A stretch of 64,000 bases of DNA, taken from the NCBI GenBank assembly GCA_905208635.1, contig CAJLPX010000006.1, positions 1 through 64,000 on the forward strand, read 5' to 3'. A program made the translations under genes and the position numbers. This document shows positions 42,084 through 50,942 of the stretch, piece by piece. The stretch comes from an uncultured Collinsella sp. (GTDB taxonomy: Bacteria; Actinomycetota; Coriobacteriia; Coriobacteriales; Coriobacteriaceae). Below the pieces are notes generated by a model. The model had not been told where the DNA came from, did not search any database, and saw nothing but the letters and a program-made list of their open reading frames with translations. The first letter of the stretch is position 1. Every line of letters starts with the position of its first letter.

Positions 42084-42950
42084 ATGCTGACGATCGGGTG
42101 TCATCTTTCGACGACGAAGGGCTATCGGGCGATGGGGGAGACGGCGTTGTCCATTGGCGCCAATACCTTTGCGTTCTTTACGCGCAACCCGCGCGGTGGC
42201 AAGGCAAAAGACTTTGACATGGATGACGTGGCGGCTCTGCGCGAGCTTATGGCACAAAACGACTTTGGACCGCTGGTGGCGCATGCCCCGTATACCTATA
42301 ACCCCTGCTCGGCCAAAGAGCGGGCGCGCGAGTTTGCCCTGGAGGCCATGGCAGAGGACCTGCGGCGCATGGAAGCGCTGCCCGGCAACTACTACAATTT
42401 TCACCCCGGTGCGCATGTGGGACAGGGGGCGGACGCCGGCATTCAGATGATTGTCGACACACTGTGCCAGGTGATGTTTGAGGGGCAGCAGACGACGGTA
42501 TTGCTCGAGACCATGGCAGGCAAGGGCACCGAGGTGGGCCGTAGCTTTGAAGAGCTGGCGTGCATTATCGAGGGCGTTGCCGCCAAGTGCCCAGAGCTGT
42601 CCGATAAGCTGGGCGTTTGTTTGGACACCTGCCATGTGAACGATGCCGGCTACGACATCATCCATGATCTGGACGGCGTACTCGACGAGTTCGATCGCGT
42701 GGTGGGTATCGATCGCTTGCATGCTGTACACATCAACGATTCGAAGAACCCTTGTGGCGCCCATAAAGATCGTCACGAGTGCATCGGCAAGGGATACCTT
42801 GGCAGCGAGGAATTTGGTGGCGGTATGCAGGTTATGCAGAATATTGTATCGAATGGCCGTTTGCGTTCACTGCCGTTTATTTTGGAGACTCCGAACGAAC
42901 TTGCAGGTTATGCAGCTGAAATTAGACTATTAAGGTCATTGCAGCAGTAA
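42084..42950 (+). CDS. nfo: Endonuclease IV (AP endonuclease)
   Basis: A zinc-dependent apurinic endonuclease of 288 residues acting in base-excision repair. The TIM barrel carries metal ligands in LTIGCHLSTTKGY, VAHAPYTYNPCSA, NFHPGAHVG, LLETMAGKGTEVG, CLDTCHVNDAGYD, VHINDSKNPCGAHKDRHECIG and ILETP. I chose ATG 42084, seven bases after agggggag; a TTG at 42078 is possible. That ribosome-binding site may be sequestered by hairpin copy B. Confidence 0.95.
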   Translation: MLTIGCHLSTTKGYRAMGETALSIGANTFAFFTRNPRGGKAKDFDMDDVAALRELMAQNDFGPLVAHAPYTYNPCSAKERAREFALEAMAEDLRRMEALPGNYYNFHPGAHVGQGADAGIQMIVDTLCQVMFEGQQTTVLLETMAGKGTEVGRSFEELACIIEGVAAKCPELSDKLGVCLDTCHVNDAGYDIIHDLDGVLDEFDRVVGIDRLHAVHINDSKNPCGAHKDRHECIGKGYLGSEEFGGGMQVMQNIVSNGRLRSLPFILETPNELAGYAAEIRLLRSLQQ

Positions 42951-43011
42951 TGACTGTCATAAAGTAGAGTATTCCATTCACGTTATGGGTTTGTTTCAAT
43001 CAGTTTTCTCA

Positions 43012-43040
43012 TTGCAGATTCGTAATTCCGGGTGCATAAT
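43012..43040 (+). promoter_or_regulatory. Promoter of the amino-acid ABC operon
   Basis: -35 TTGCAG (43012-43017), 17-base spacer, -10 CATAAT (43035-43040). Confidence 0.65.
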
Positions 43041-43097
43041 AGCCAACAGTTTTTGCAGACCTCTGAATCAAACGAGGTCACCGGAAGGAGACTGATT

Positions 43098-43958
43098 ATG
43101 AAGCTCAAGAAGCTTGGCGCATTTGCCGCCACGGGTGCCATGGCGCTCGCCCTTGCTCTGACGGGCTGCGGCTCGTCCAACGCCACCTCTGGTTCTGATG
43201 CCGGTTCCAGCAGCTCTGACGACGCTAAGGTCGAGAAGGTCGACGGCTCCAAGGAGTACGCACTCGTCAAGGACGGCACGCTGACCGTCGGCACCTCTGC
43301 CGAGTACGCCCCGTTTGAGTACAAGGACGACAACGGCGATTATCAGGGCTTTGACCTTGAGCTTATCAAGGCTATCGGCGACAAGCTGGGCCTGGATGTC
43401 GAGTACGTCAACAATGACTTTGACACGCTGGTTCCGGGCGTCGCTTCGGGTGCCAAGTATGACGTCTCCATCGCGGCTATCACTGACACGCCCGAGCGTG
43501 AGAAGGAAGTCACTTTCTCCGATTCCTACTACATGGACGATCAGGCCATCGTGACCAAGGTCGATAACGCCGACATCACGGCTGACAACTACAGCGAGAA
43601 GCTCAACAACGCCGACGCTACCATCATCGTCCAGTCTGGCTCGACCGCCGAGGCCTTTGCCCAGGAGAACTTCCCCAAGGCCAAGATCGTCCCCTACAAG
43701 GATGCTACCGAGTGCTTCAGCGCCTTGCAGTCCGATAAGGGTGACGCCGTAGTCACCAACCGCTCCGTTGCCAGCCAGCTGACCGCCGAGCAGTTCAACA
43801 CCTGCCAGACCATCAAGCAGATCAGCACCGGCGAGGAGTACGCCATCGCCATCAACCAGGGCAACACCAAGCTCAAGGACGACATCAACCAGGCCATCAA
43901 GGACCTGACCGATGACGGTACCGTTGACGCCCTCATGGCTAAGTACAACATCAAGTAA
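43098..43958 (+). CDS. Polar amino-acid ABC transporter, substrate-binding lipoprotein
   Basis: A 286-residue family 3 solute-binding protein. Signal peptide with lipobox ALTGC (Cys near residue 24), a Ser/Gly linker, then the two-lobed fold: TVGTSAEYAPFEYKDDNGDYQGFDLELIKAIG is the family signature with the ligand-binding Asp/Glu, and IVQSGSTAEAF and GDAVVTNRSVASQL form lobe 2. It binds a polar or acidic amino acid; exact ligand not readable. ATG 43098 follows ggaaggagactgatt. A hairpin with T's after it would favour production of this subunit over the permease. Confidence 0.93.
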   Translation: MKLKKLGAFAATGAMALALALTGCGSSNATSGSDAGSSSSDDAKVEKVDGSKEYALVKDGTLTVGTSAEYAPFEYKDDNGDYQGFDLELIKAIGDKLGLDVEYVNNDFDTLVPGVASGAKYDVSIAAITDTPEREKEVTFSDSYYMDDQAIVTKVDNADITADNYSEKLNNADATIIVQSGSTAEAFAQENFPKAKIVPYKDATECFSALQSDKGDAVVTNRSVASQLTAEQFNTCQTIKQISTGEEYAIAINQGNTKLKDDINQAIKDLTDDGTVDALMAKYNIK

Positions 43959-43980
43959 AATAGCTACTTGATTGTGCGCG

Positions 43981-44013
43981 GGCCCTTTCCGTTTTGCGGA
44001 GAGGGCCTTTGCG
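43981..44013 (+). terminator. Terminator/attenuator between binding protein and permease
   Basis: ggccctttccg-ttttg-cggagagggcc-type stem followed by TTTG. Confidence 0.7.
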
Positions 44014-44075
44014 CTTCTCTTGACGGAGAGTGTTTCCGTCTCGTTTTGCCGGCAACTTCTACGATAGGAGCCACC

Positions 44076-45437
44076 TTGTCTCGACTGAACAAAGGGGCCG
44101 CGGAGCAGCGTTTTTCACTGCCCGCCTTGCTCCAAAAGCTAGCCTGCGTCATGGCCGTGGCGCTCGCGCTGGTGTGCGCGGGGGCATATGCGCCCACGAC
44201 CGCCCAGGCGCTTGAGACCGCAAAGATTACCGCCCGACCCAACACCGGTTCGGGCAGCGCTGTGGTCGGCGGCACCGAGACGCGCATTACCTGGGAAGTT
44301 CAGGCCGATGCCGACGAGGAGCTGAGCGGTCTTTCTTTGACGTTTGTCGACGGCACGACGTTTGGTACCGATGACACGCGATTGACGATGCTCTCGGGCG
44401 AGGACCTCATGGATCGTACGCCCATGAAACCCACGTGCAAGGCTGACGGCCAGACGCTCAAGATCGATTTTGGCGAGACGGCGCCTGCCGGCGGCTTTTT
44501 CCGTGTCGAGGTTTACGGCGTGACCTTCCCCGTCGAGGGCGGCGATGAGGCCTTTAGCGGCACCTATACGCTCGCCGACGGGTCGACCAAGAAGATCTCC
44601 AAGATTCCGTCGGTGGAGATCAAGGGCGTGACGGCCTTCGATAACTTCTTGGCCGACCTTAAAGAGCAGCCGTGGGTCGAGGCCTGGAACTCCAATATGT
44701 TCCTGCGCCTGTTCCTGAACCCGGTCATTTTGGTCCAGAGCCTGCCGATCGTCTTTAAGGGCTTCCTCATGTCGCTCTCGATCGTGCTCGTGGCGTTTCC
44801 GCTGGCAATTCCCTTCGGTTTTGCCCTGTCGCTCATGCGCATCTCCAAGTCGCGCATCCTGCGCTGCCTTGCCGGTATCTATGTGAATATCATTCGCGGT
44901 ACGCCGGCGTTCCTGCAGATCTACATCGCGTTCTTCGGTCTGCCGTTGGCCGGCGTCAAGGTGGACGACTATGTCTTGGGCGTTATCGTCATGGCCATGA
45001 ACTCGTCTGCGTACCTGTGCGAGATCTTCCGTGCCGGTATTCAATCAATCCCCAAGGGCCAAAACGAGGCTGCTCGCTCTCTGGGCATGAATGCCTTCCA
45101 GACGCTGCTCTACGTTATGATTCCGCAGACGTTCCGCAATGTTTTGCCTACGCTGACCAGCGAGTTTATCTTGCTTTACAAGGATACGTCGCTGCTTGCC
45201 GCCGTGGGTGTGGTCGAGATCGTCATGAACGCCCGTACCATCGTGGCCACGACGGGCTCCATTACACCGTACGTGGTTGCCGCTCTGTTCTATCTGGTCA
45301 TCACCCTGCCGCTCGCTCGCTTGGTGAGCGGTCTTGAGGCGAGGCTTTTGGGCACGGCCGAGACCAAGAAGAAGCGACCCGCCAAGAGCGCCGGACAGGT
45401 TGTCGCGACGCCTGCCGATCACATCGCCGGTCTGTAA
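44076..45437 (+). CDS. Amino-acid ABC permease with N-terminal extracytoplasmic domain
   Basis: A 453-residue fusion. After an N-terminal hydrophobic segment (about 20-45, with an AQALE cleavage-like site) comes a beta-rich domain of about 150 residues (WEVQADADEELSGLSLTFVDG...), then a HisM/GlnP-type permease from about residue 220: FLMSLSIVLVAFPLAIPFG, YVNIIRGTPAFLQIYIAFFGLP and the EAA loop EAARSLGMNAFQTLLYVMIPQ. Ordinary permeases of this class are near 220-240 residues. The TTG start at 44076 follows ataggag by five bases; an upstream start would cross the terminator. The ATPase gene follows after 12 bases. Confidence 0.88.
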   Translation: MSRLNKGAAEQRFSLPALLQKLACVMAVALALVCAGAYAPTTAQALETAKITARPNTGSGSAVVGGTETRITWEVQADADEELSGLSLTFVDGTTFGTDDTRLTMLSGEDLMDRTPMKPTCKADGQTLKIDFGETAPAGGFFRVEVYGVTFPVEGGDEAFSGTYTLADGSTKKISKIPSVEIKGVTAFDNFLADLKEQPWVEAWNSNMFLRLFLNPVILVQSLPIVFKGFLMSLSIVLVAFPLAIPFGFALSLMRISKSRILRCLAGIYVNIIRGTPAFLQIYIAFFGLPLAGVKVDDYVLGVIVMAMNSSAYLCEIFRAGIQSIPKGQNEAARSLGMNAFQTLLYVMIPQTFRNVLPTLTSEFILLYKDTSLLAAVGVVEIVMNARTIVATTGSITPYVVAALFYLVITLPLARLVSGLEARLLGTAETKKKRPAKSAGQVVATPADHIAGL

Positions 45438-45449
45438 GGAGGTCCTATC

Positions 45450-46202
<753 letters not shown>

Positions 46203-46228
46203 CTGGTTCATGCGGCTGGCATTGCAGA

Positions 46229-46264
46229 AAACGGGGCTGGACATGGATCCAGCCCCGTTTTTTG
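46229..46264 (+). terminator. Terminator of the amino-acid ABC operon
   Basis: aacggggctgga/tccagccccgtt stem followed by TTTTTTG; the A-tract on the left makes it usable for the minus-strand flavodoxin gene too. Confidence 0.9.
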
Positions 46265-46318
46265 TTGGGATGTCGATAATTTTAGCTTGAGTCCCTTCTG
46301 CCGGGCTCGGTGGTGCTG

Positions 46319-46738
46319 CTAGGCAAGCTCGGCGCCAAGGGCGCGGCAGGCAGCCTCAGCCTCCTCGTCGGGGGCGTCGTAGCAGATGACAGAATCGACG
46401 ACGTTAACGCCCACCTCGTCGGCATCCGCCTTCCAGTTGTCCATCCATTCGCCCTCGGCCCACGAATAAGAGCCAAAGAGGACGACCTTCTTGTCGCCGA
46501 GGGCTTCCTTGACTTCGTCCCACATCGGCTGGAACTCATCGTACTCGAGCTCCTCGGAGCCCATGGCGGGGCAGCCGAAGGCGAAGGCGTCATAGCCGGT
46601 GGCCTTGTCGGCGGAGAAGTCGGCGCAGGAGATGACCTCTGTCTCGGCGCCCGCGGACGTGGCGCCTTCGGCGACGAGGTTTGCCATGGCCTCGGTGTTG
46701 CCCGTGCCGCTCCAGTAGACGACGGCGATCTTGCTCAT
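46319..46738 (-). CDS. Flavodoxin (short-chain)
   Basis: A 139-residue FMN electron carrier. The phosphate loop is VVYWSGTGNTEAMA, and the flavin-stacking region CPAMGSEELEYDEFQPMW and FGSYSWAEGEWMD are in place. Flavodoxins replace ferredoxin under iron limitation. It is downstream of a DUF3793 gene on the same strand. ATG 46738 follows gaaaggacaaaac. Confidence 0.95.
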   Translation of the reverse strand: MSKIAVVYWSGTGNTEAMANLVAEGATSAGAETEVISCADFSADKATGYDAFAFGCPAMGSEELEYDEFQPMWDEVKEALGDKKVVLFGSYSWAEGEWMDNWKADADEVGVNVVDSVICYDAPDEEAEAACRALGAELA

Positions 46739-46783
46739 GTTTTGTCCTTTCGGTCGTGCGGTGCTTGCCGCGGTTTGTACGTT

Positions 46784-47488
46784 CTATCGGGTTGCCTGGG
46801 CAAGTTGCGCCAGGCTGCAGCCCTGCTGATAGATAAAAGTGAAGTATTGGGTGCAGGCACGGTAGGCATCAAACGTCGCAAGCGCCTGCTCGACATTTGC
46901 GTAGACCTTCCAGGCCCCAAAGACCTTGTAGTTCTCGCCGCGCTGGACGATAAACTCGTGCACGTCGTCGTAGGGATATCCAAGGAAGTAGCCTATTTCG
47001 TGCGGAAACTCGCAGGTGCAGTCTTTGCTGCAGCTAGCTTGATAGTCCAATGCGCATCGGGTTTTACCGCATGCGCATTCCGCGGCGTTATTGCTCGCGA
47101 GCGTGATGCGTGATGCCAAATGCACAAGGCATGTCGAAAGGTCTCCCGTGTCGTAGCCTTCCGAGGCGAGCGCCGTTTGGGCGCGAGGGTCTGCGAAATA
47201 GGTGGTGAGGCTTTTGGCTCGGTACACGTACACGAGCGCTCCGCAGGGCCGCCAGACCAAAACGCTCAGGTGGATGCCGAGCGGGTCAAGCTCGCTATTG
47301 CACTGGGCGATAACGTCGAGCAGGCGTGCTCGGTGTTCTGCGATTGGCGCGGTCGCGCCCGAACCATCCTGATGGGCGTAGACGCCGGGATAGGTAAAGA
47401 GCGATGCCGGTTTGATGCCCGCGAGCGTGGGGGAGCAGTTGCGCACGACTGCTGCCTGAAACGTTGGGATGTCTATGGTTCGAGTCAC
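46784..47488 (-). CDS. DUF3793-family protein
   Basis: A 234-residue cytoplasmic protein of the DUF3793 type: CSPTLAGIKPASLFTY near the N-terminus, LVYVYRAKSL, and the C-terminal signature FPHEIGYFLGYPYDDVHEFI. A Cys-rich insert, CACGKTRCALDYQASCSKDC, could hold a metal or cluster. Function of the family is unknown; it is often found with flavodoxin or iron-transport genes in anaerobes, and here flavodoxin follows after 45 bases. GTG 47488 follows aaggagcgcc. Confidence 0.82.
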   Translation of the reverse strand: MTRTIDIPTFQAAVVRNCSPTLAGIKPASLFTYPGVYAHQDGSGATAPIAEHRARLLDVIAQCNSELDPLGIHLSVLVWRPCGALVYVYRAKSLTTYFADPRAQTALASEGYDTGDLSTCLVHLASRITLASNNAAECACGKTRCALDYQASCSKDCTCEFPHEIGYFLGYPYDDVHEFIVQRGENYKVFGAWKVYANVEQALATFDAYRACTQYFTFIYQQGCSLAQLAQATR

Positions 47489-47526
47489 GGCGCTCCTTAC
47501 CGATCTAAACTGTTAGCCAAGGAAAA

Positions 47527-47554
47527 CTTATACACGAAAGTAAGCCTTGTTCAA
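47527..47554 (-). promoter_or_regulatory. Promoter of the DUF3793-flavodoxin unit
   Basis: On the minus strand TTGAAC, 16-base spacer, TATAAG. The overlap sequence ttagttgaacaaggcttact loosely resembles a DtxR-type iron box. Confidence 0.55.
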
Positions 47555-47615
47555 CTAAAAAGTTTGAAGAGGGAAACTAATTGATCGAACGGACATGATT
47601 TTGGGTTAAGATGGG

Positions 47616-47634
47616 GACACCCCATGGGGGTATC
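47616..47634 (+). promoter_or_regulatory. CsoR-type operator upstream of the HMA protein
   Basis: GACACCCCATGGGGGTATC is a near-perfect inverted repeat of the C4-N-G4 kind bound by CsoR-family repressors. It lies 28 bases upstream of the start codon, just downstream of a weak TTGATC / TTAAGA promoter. Confidence 0.6.
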
Positions 47635-47662
47635 TAGATAGAGCTACTTGAAAGGGGAACGC

Positions 47663-48046
47663 ATGAGTGATTTGCTCAACCCTGCGAATCTCATCGTGCT
47701 GGCCGTCATTGCCGTCGGCATGTTTTTTGGACTGCGTCGCATTGCCGCTTCGACACACGGGAAGAGTTGTTGCAGCGATGGTGCGAGCGGTAAGAAGGCC
47801 AAGAAGGTAGTGGTTGCGGATACCGATCCGTCCCACTACCCCTATAGCGATGAGTTGCTCATCGGCGGTATGAGCTGTGACGGCTGCGCTCAGAATGTGG
47901 CCAATGCCCTCAATGCGCTGAATGGTGTGTGGGCAACGGTAACGTACGCGGACCACACAGCGCGCGTGCGCTCCAAGCGGCCAATCGATCGCGGTGTCCT
48001 TGAGGCGGCCGTGAGAGATGCGGGCTACTACGTCATGACGCTGTAG
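47663..48046 (+). CDS. Membrane-tethered heavy-metal-associated (CopZ-like) protein
   Basis: A 127-residue protein: one N-terminal transmembrane helix (about 8-26, LIVLAVIAVGMFFGLRRIA), a linker with CC (KSCCSDG), then a heavy-metal-associated domain (about 60-127) with the metal-binding GGMSCDGCAQNV. Free CopZ is about 70 residues with no anchor. It probably holds Cu(I) at the membrane face, but no copper ATPase or csoR gene is in the window. Start ATG 47663 follows gaaaggggaacgc. Confidence 0.83.
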   Translation: MSDLLNPANLIVLAVIAVGMFFGLRRIAASTHGKSCCSDGASGKKAKKVVVADTDPSHYPYSDELLIGGMSCDGCAQNVANALNALNGVWATVTYADHTARVRSKRPIDRGVLEAAVRDAGYYVMTL

Positions 48047-48072
48047 GCCTTGCCTTGGATGCGCGTCCTTGT

Positions 48073-48498
48073 CTAGGCTCGTCCGCGTAGTTCGATGTCT
48101 TGGATGTCGTCGAAGTCGATGGCGATGCCTCGGAGCTTGAGGAGCTTGAAGGCGGGGAGCGCCTCGTCGAGGATGCCGGTGCGGCTGCGATAGCCGTATG
48201 TATCGTAATAGGTGACACGAACCAAGTCGCCACGTTTGAGACCCTCGAGTTTTTTAGAAAGCACGAGGGCTTTTTCTTCCGTGAGCTCACGTTTTGGCTC
48301 GACGGTGATTTCCTGCTTGCGCACGAGTTCGTAGTATCCCGTGAGGGCGGCAAAGGGCATAAACTGTGCGGCGCGGTTGGCGCGCACGGCACCGTTGGCA
48401 GTGAGGTTGGGGTCGGCGGCGCGGCGTCTGCCCTCGGGGTCCGCCAGGCGCTCGAAGGCGGTCGGCGGGCGCACGGGCTGTTGTTTGGGTTTAGGCAC
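48073..48498 (-). CDS. YolD-like protein
   Basis: A 141-residue YolD-like protein: RAAQFMPFAALTGYYELVRKQE and LSKKLEGLKRGDLVRVTYYD are the family core. YolD proteins pair with Y-family polymerases (UvrX/YqjW type) in Gram-positive SOS operons. I chose GTG 48498, six bases after ggagg; it overlaps the end of the polymerase gene by eight bases (GTGCCTAA), indicating coupled translation. Confidence 0.85.
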   Translation of the reverse strand: MPKPKQQPVRPPTAFERLADPEGRRRAADPNLTANGAVRANRAAQFMPFAALTGYYELVRKQEITVEPKRELTEEKALVLSKKLEGLKRGDLVRVTYYDTYGYRSRTGILDEALPAFKLLKLRGIAIDFDDIQDIELRGRA

Positions 48499-49996
48499 GG
48501 TGTCCTCCAACTTGTTCGTTGCGTTCGCGCGCGGTGGCGCCGGCAGTAAAGCTTAATCCCTTGACGAGCGCGTTCTTGCCGTACTTGCCTTTCACGGCCA
48601 GGACGGTGCGCGCCAGGTCGCGCTCGCGCTCATCGGCCTCGATATCGCTGAACAGATCGATGGTGGCAAATTCCTCGGGCATGAGGTTGCCAAATCCCAG
48701 GTTGATGCGCTTGACCGGTCGTTTGGGATCGACAGTCTGCGCCCAGAGCTCATCGAAATAGCCCATGATCTTCTTAAACGAATTGGTACGCTCGGGCAGC
48801 TTTCGCGAGGCGTTAGAGTGCGCAAAGAGTGCGGTATAGCCACCACGCGGTTTGCCGCCATGCTCTCCCACAAAGATGCCATCGATTGCCTGCGCTTCGC
48901 GCACCAGGCGACGCCGTTCGTCATCGCGCTGGACGGGCTTGGGCGCACGGGGCGCGAGCTCGGGGCCGGCGGTTGCGGTGGGTTCGATACTCGATGTGCT
49001 CGAGCGCAGGTGCCCGCATCCGTCCACATACTGCGCTGTACCGCTGGCGTCGAGGCGGCGTATGTCGGCGCGCTCGCTCGCATAACCCACAAAGAGCGAG
49101 ATGCTGTCGCAGACCACGTGCTTATCGACCAAGTCTAAAACGGCGTTGTCGACCATCTCGCGCAAGACGGTATAGGCCTGTTCGTAGGCATAACCCTTCG
49201 AGAGCACCTGTCCTGTGGTGGTCGAAGTTGCTTGCGGGCGATAGGCTTGGATATCGGCGATGGTTGTCGGCTCGCGCCCGAAGGCATGGTCGATGAGATA
49301 TTCGGCATTGACGCCGAGCTCGTCGTAAAGCAGGTTTTCGTCGAGCGCCGCGACGCCCATCAGATCGTAGACGCCGTATTTCTCGAGGCGGGCTGCCACG
49401 CCGGGACCGATGCCCCAGATATCGGTGATGGGACGATGGGGCCAGATCTCCTTGCGAAAGGTCTCGTCGTCGAGTATGCCGATGCGGCTGGGTACGTGCT
49501 TGGCGGTAATGTCGAGCGCTACCTTGGCCTGGAATAGGTTGGGGCCGATGCCGACCGTCGCCGTGATGCCGGTGCGCGCGAGGACCTCGTCGCGCAGCGT
49601 GCAGGCGAACCCTTCCGCATCTGTGTGATAGAGGTCCAGATAGGGCGTCACGTCGATAAAGCACTCATCGATGGAGTAGACGTGCACGTCCTGGGGGCTG
49701 ACGTATTCCAGATAGATACCGTAGATTTTCGCCGACACCTCCATGTAATGCTGCATGCGCGGTACGGCCGTGATGTAGTCGATGCCATCGGGAATTTCGA
49801 ACAGACGGCAGCGATTGTGTATCCCGAGGTCCTTCATAGCCTGTGTGATGGCGAGGCAGATGGTCGTGCGCCCGCGCGATTCGTCGGCAACGACCAGGCA
49901 CGTAGTGAGTGGGTCGAGTCCGCGGTCGACGCACTCGACACTGGCGTAAAACGTCTTAAGGTCGATGCAGATATAGGTGTGACGCTCGTGCCCCAC
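48491..49996 (-). CDS. Y-family DNA polymerase (UmuC/DinB type)
   Basis: A translesion polymerase of 501 residues. The catalytic acids are in YICIDLKTFYASVE (Asp) and VYSIDECFIDV (Asp-Glu); the thumb region with helix-hairpin-helix is ITDIWGIGPGVAARLEKYG, followed by the little-finger domain. The start is best placed at GTG 49996, with gggagg upstream, because the upstream in-frame ATGs lie inside the LexA boxes and TTG 50068 is the -35 box itself. With yolD it forms an SOS-induced mutagenesis operon. The middle segment after about residue 330 (ELAPRAPKPVQRDDERRRLV) is longer than in DinB, as in the YqjW/UvrX group. Confidence 0.92.
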   Translation of the reverse strand: MGHERHTYICIDLKTFYASVECVDRGLDPLTTCLVVADESRGRTTICLAITQAMKDLGIHNRCRLFEIPDGIDYITAVPRMQHYMEVSAKIYGIYLEYVSPQDVHVYSIDECFIDVTPYLDLYHTDAEGFACTLRDEVLARTGITATVGIGPNLFQAKVALDITAKHVPSRIGILDDETFRKEIWPHRPITDIWGIGPGVAARLEKYGVYDLMGVAALDENLLYDELGVNAEYLIDHAFGREPTTIADIQAYRPQATSTTTGQVLSKGYAYEQAYTVLREMVDNAVLDLVDKHVVCDSISLFVGYASERADIRRLDASGTAQYVDGCGHLRSSTSSIEPTATAGPELAPRAPKPVQRDDERRRLVREAQAIDGIFVGEHGGKPRGGYTALFAHSNASRKLPERTNSFKKIMGYFDELWAQTVDPKRPVKRINLGFGNLMPEEFATIDLFSDIEADERERDLARTVLAVKGKYGKNALVKGLSFTAGATARERNEQVGGHRA

Positions 49997-50008
49997 GCGC
50001 CCTCCCAT

Positions 50009-50068
50009 CAAACACATGTTCTTATCGAATACCTGTTCGATAATACCTGCTCGACCGGACACCGTCAA
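50009..50068 (-). promoter_or_regulatory. SOS promoter with two LexA boxes
   Basis: Minus strand: -35 TTGACG (50063-50068), 17-base spacer, -10 TATTAT (50040-50045). LexA boxes CGAACAGGTATTCG (50026-50039) and AGAACATGTGTTTG (50009-50022) match the Gram-positive consensus CGAAC-N4-GTTYG at all but one or two positions and cover the transcription start. Confidence 0.8.
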
Positions 50069-50218
50069 AACCTGCCCCTTTTTGGCAGGTATGGTCGTGC
50101 GGTTGCATCGGGTTTTTAACGCAGCTCTAAAGAGCGCGAAACAGCTCGGAAAACCTCGCTTCGTAGCATGAGCCTAACGATTGATACCGCCTATACGCAC
50201 GGAAGGGTTGTGGGGATA

Positions 50219-50743
50219 ATGGTCAACTATGGGTTTGGTATGCCGACGCGCTTGGTTGCGGATGGGGATGTGGCTCGCTGGTGCGGGCGATTGGTTGCCC
50301 ACTATGGCGGCACCAAGGCACTGGTCGTGCTGGGAGGCGACAAGCACACGCGTGATGAGCTCGTTTCGGCGGCGCTGGGCTCGCTCGATCGCGCCCTGCT
50401 CGAGCGCGTGCTTTTCCGCTGCGGTTTGGTCGGGGGCGACGGGGGAGACGAGCTGATCGACGAAGCCGTGGCCTTGGCGACCGACGAAGGCGTGGACTTT
50501 GTCCTGGCGATCGGCGATGCCGATACGGCCGGCTTTGCGCGCGAGCTCGCCCGTCGTATGGAGGCGCTCGATGCCGGTGAGGACGGCTTTGTGCCTTATG
50601 GATGCATCGTCTCCGAGGGAAAAGTGCCCGCCGTTGTGGGTGCCGGCGAGGTTCCCGTTTTCGCCATCATCGCGCCCGAACTGCTGGAGGGCATCGGGTC
50701 TCCTCTGCGTGAGTTACTCGGTAGCGTCTGCGCCGCGGCCTAA
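50219..50743 (+). CDS. Stand-alone N-terminal domain of iron-alcohol-dehydrogenase type
   Basis: A 174-residue protein that looks like only the nucleotide-binding half of a group III (iron-dependent) alcohol dehydrogenase. MVNYGFGMPTRLVADGDVARW matches the usual start, and ALVVLGGDKHTRDEL, EAVALATDEGVDFVLAIGDADTAGFARELA correspond to the strand-and-glycine-loop region, although the GGGS motif is IGDAD here. The His-rich metal domain is missing, so dehydrogenase activity is unlikely. By family alignment ATG 50219 is the natural start; ATG 50168 would add 17 residues. Confidence 0.6.
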   Translation: MVNYGFGMPTRLVADGDVARWCGRLVAHYGGTKALVVLGGDKHTRDELVSAALGSLDRALLERVLFRCGLVGGDGGDELIDEAVALATDEGVDFVLAIGDADTAGFARELARRMEALDAGEDGFVPYGCIVSEGKVPAVVGAGEVPVFAIIAPELLEGIGSPLRELLGSVCAAA

Positions 50744-50753
50744 TATTTGCCAT

Positions 50754-50817
50754 AAAGGGATAGGTCATTTTTGATTGGTAAAGCGTTTGACCTGCCAAAA
50801 TAAACCTGTCCCTTTTT
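50754..50817 (+). terminator. Terminator-like palindrome after the half-dehydrogenase gene
   Basis: aaagggataggt (50754-50765) pairs with acctgtcccttt (50804-50815), one U-G pair, followed by T's; the loop is long (38 bases). Confidence 0.55.
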
Positions 50818-50942
50818 GGTCGGTTGCCGTTTGGGGGCCGATTGGCAACGCTCGCTGATTATAGTCTTGACCTGCGCTAGAATAGTGGCATCTGAATGTC
50901 CGGGCGCATGGAGGCGTGTGCCCGTATGCTGAGGAGGACTCT

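Noticed and set aside
50070..50090. Hairpin aacctgcc/ggcaggt upstream of the umuC promoter
   Set aside because: It lies outside both transcripts as inferred, has a T-tract only in its loop, and I see no function.
50754..50817. Third copy of the covarying hairpin element
   Set aside because: It shares only gccaaaataa with copy B; the stem, loop length and ribosome-binding-site pairing are absent, and the 3' T-run makes a terminator likelier.
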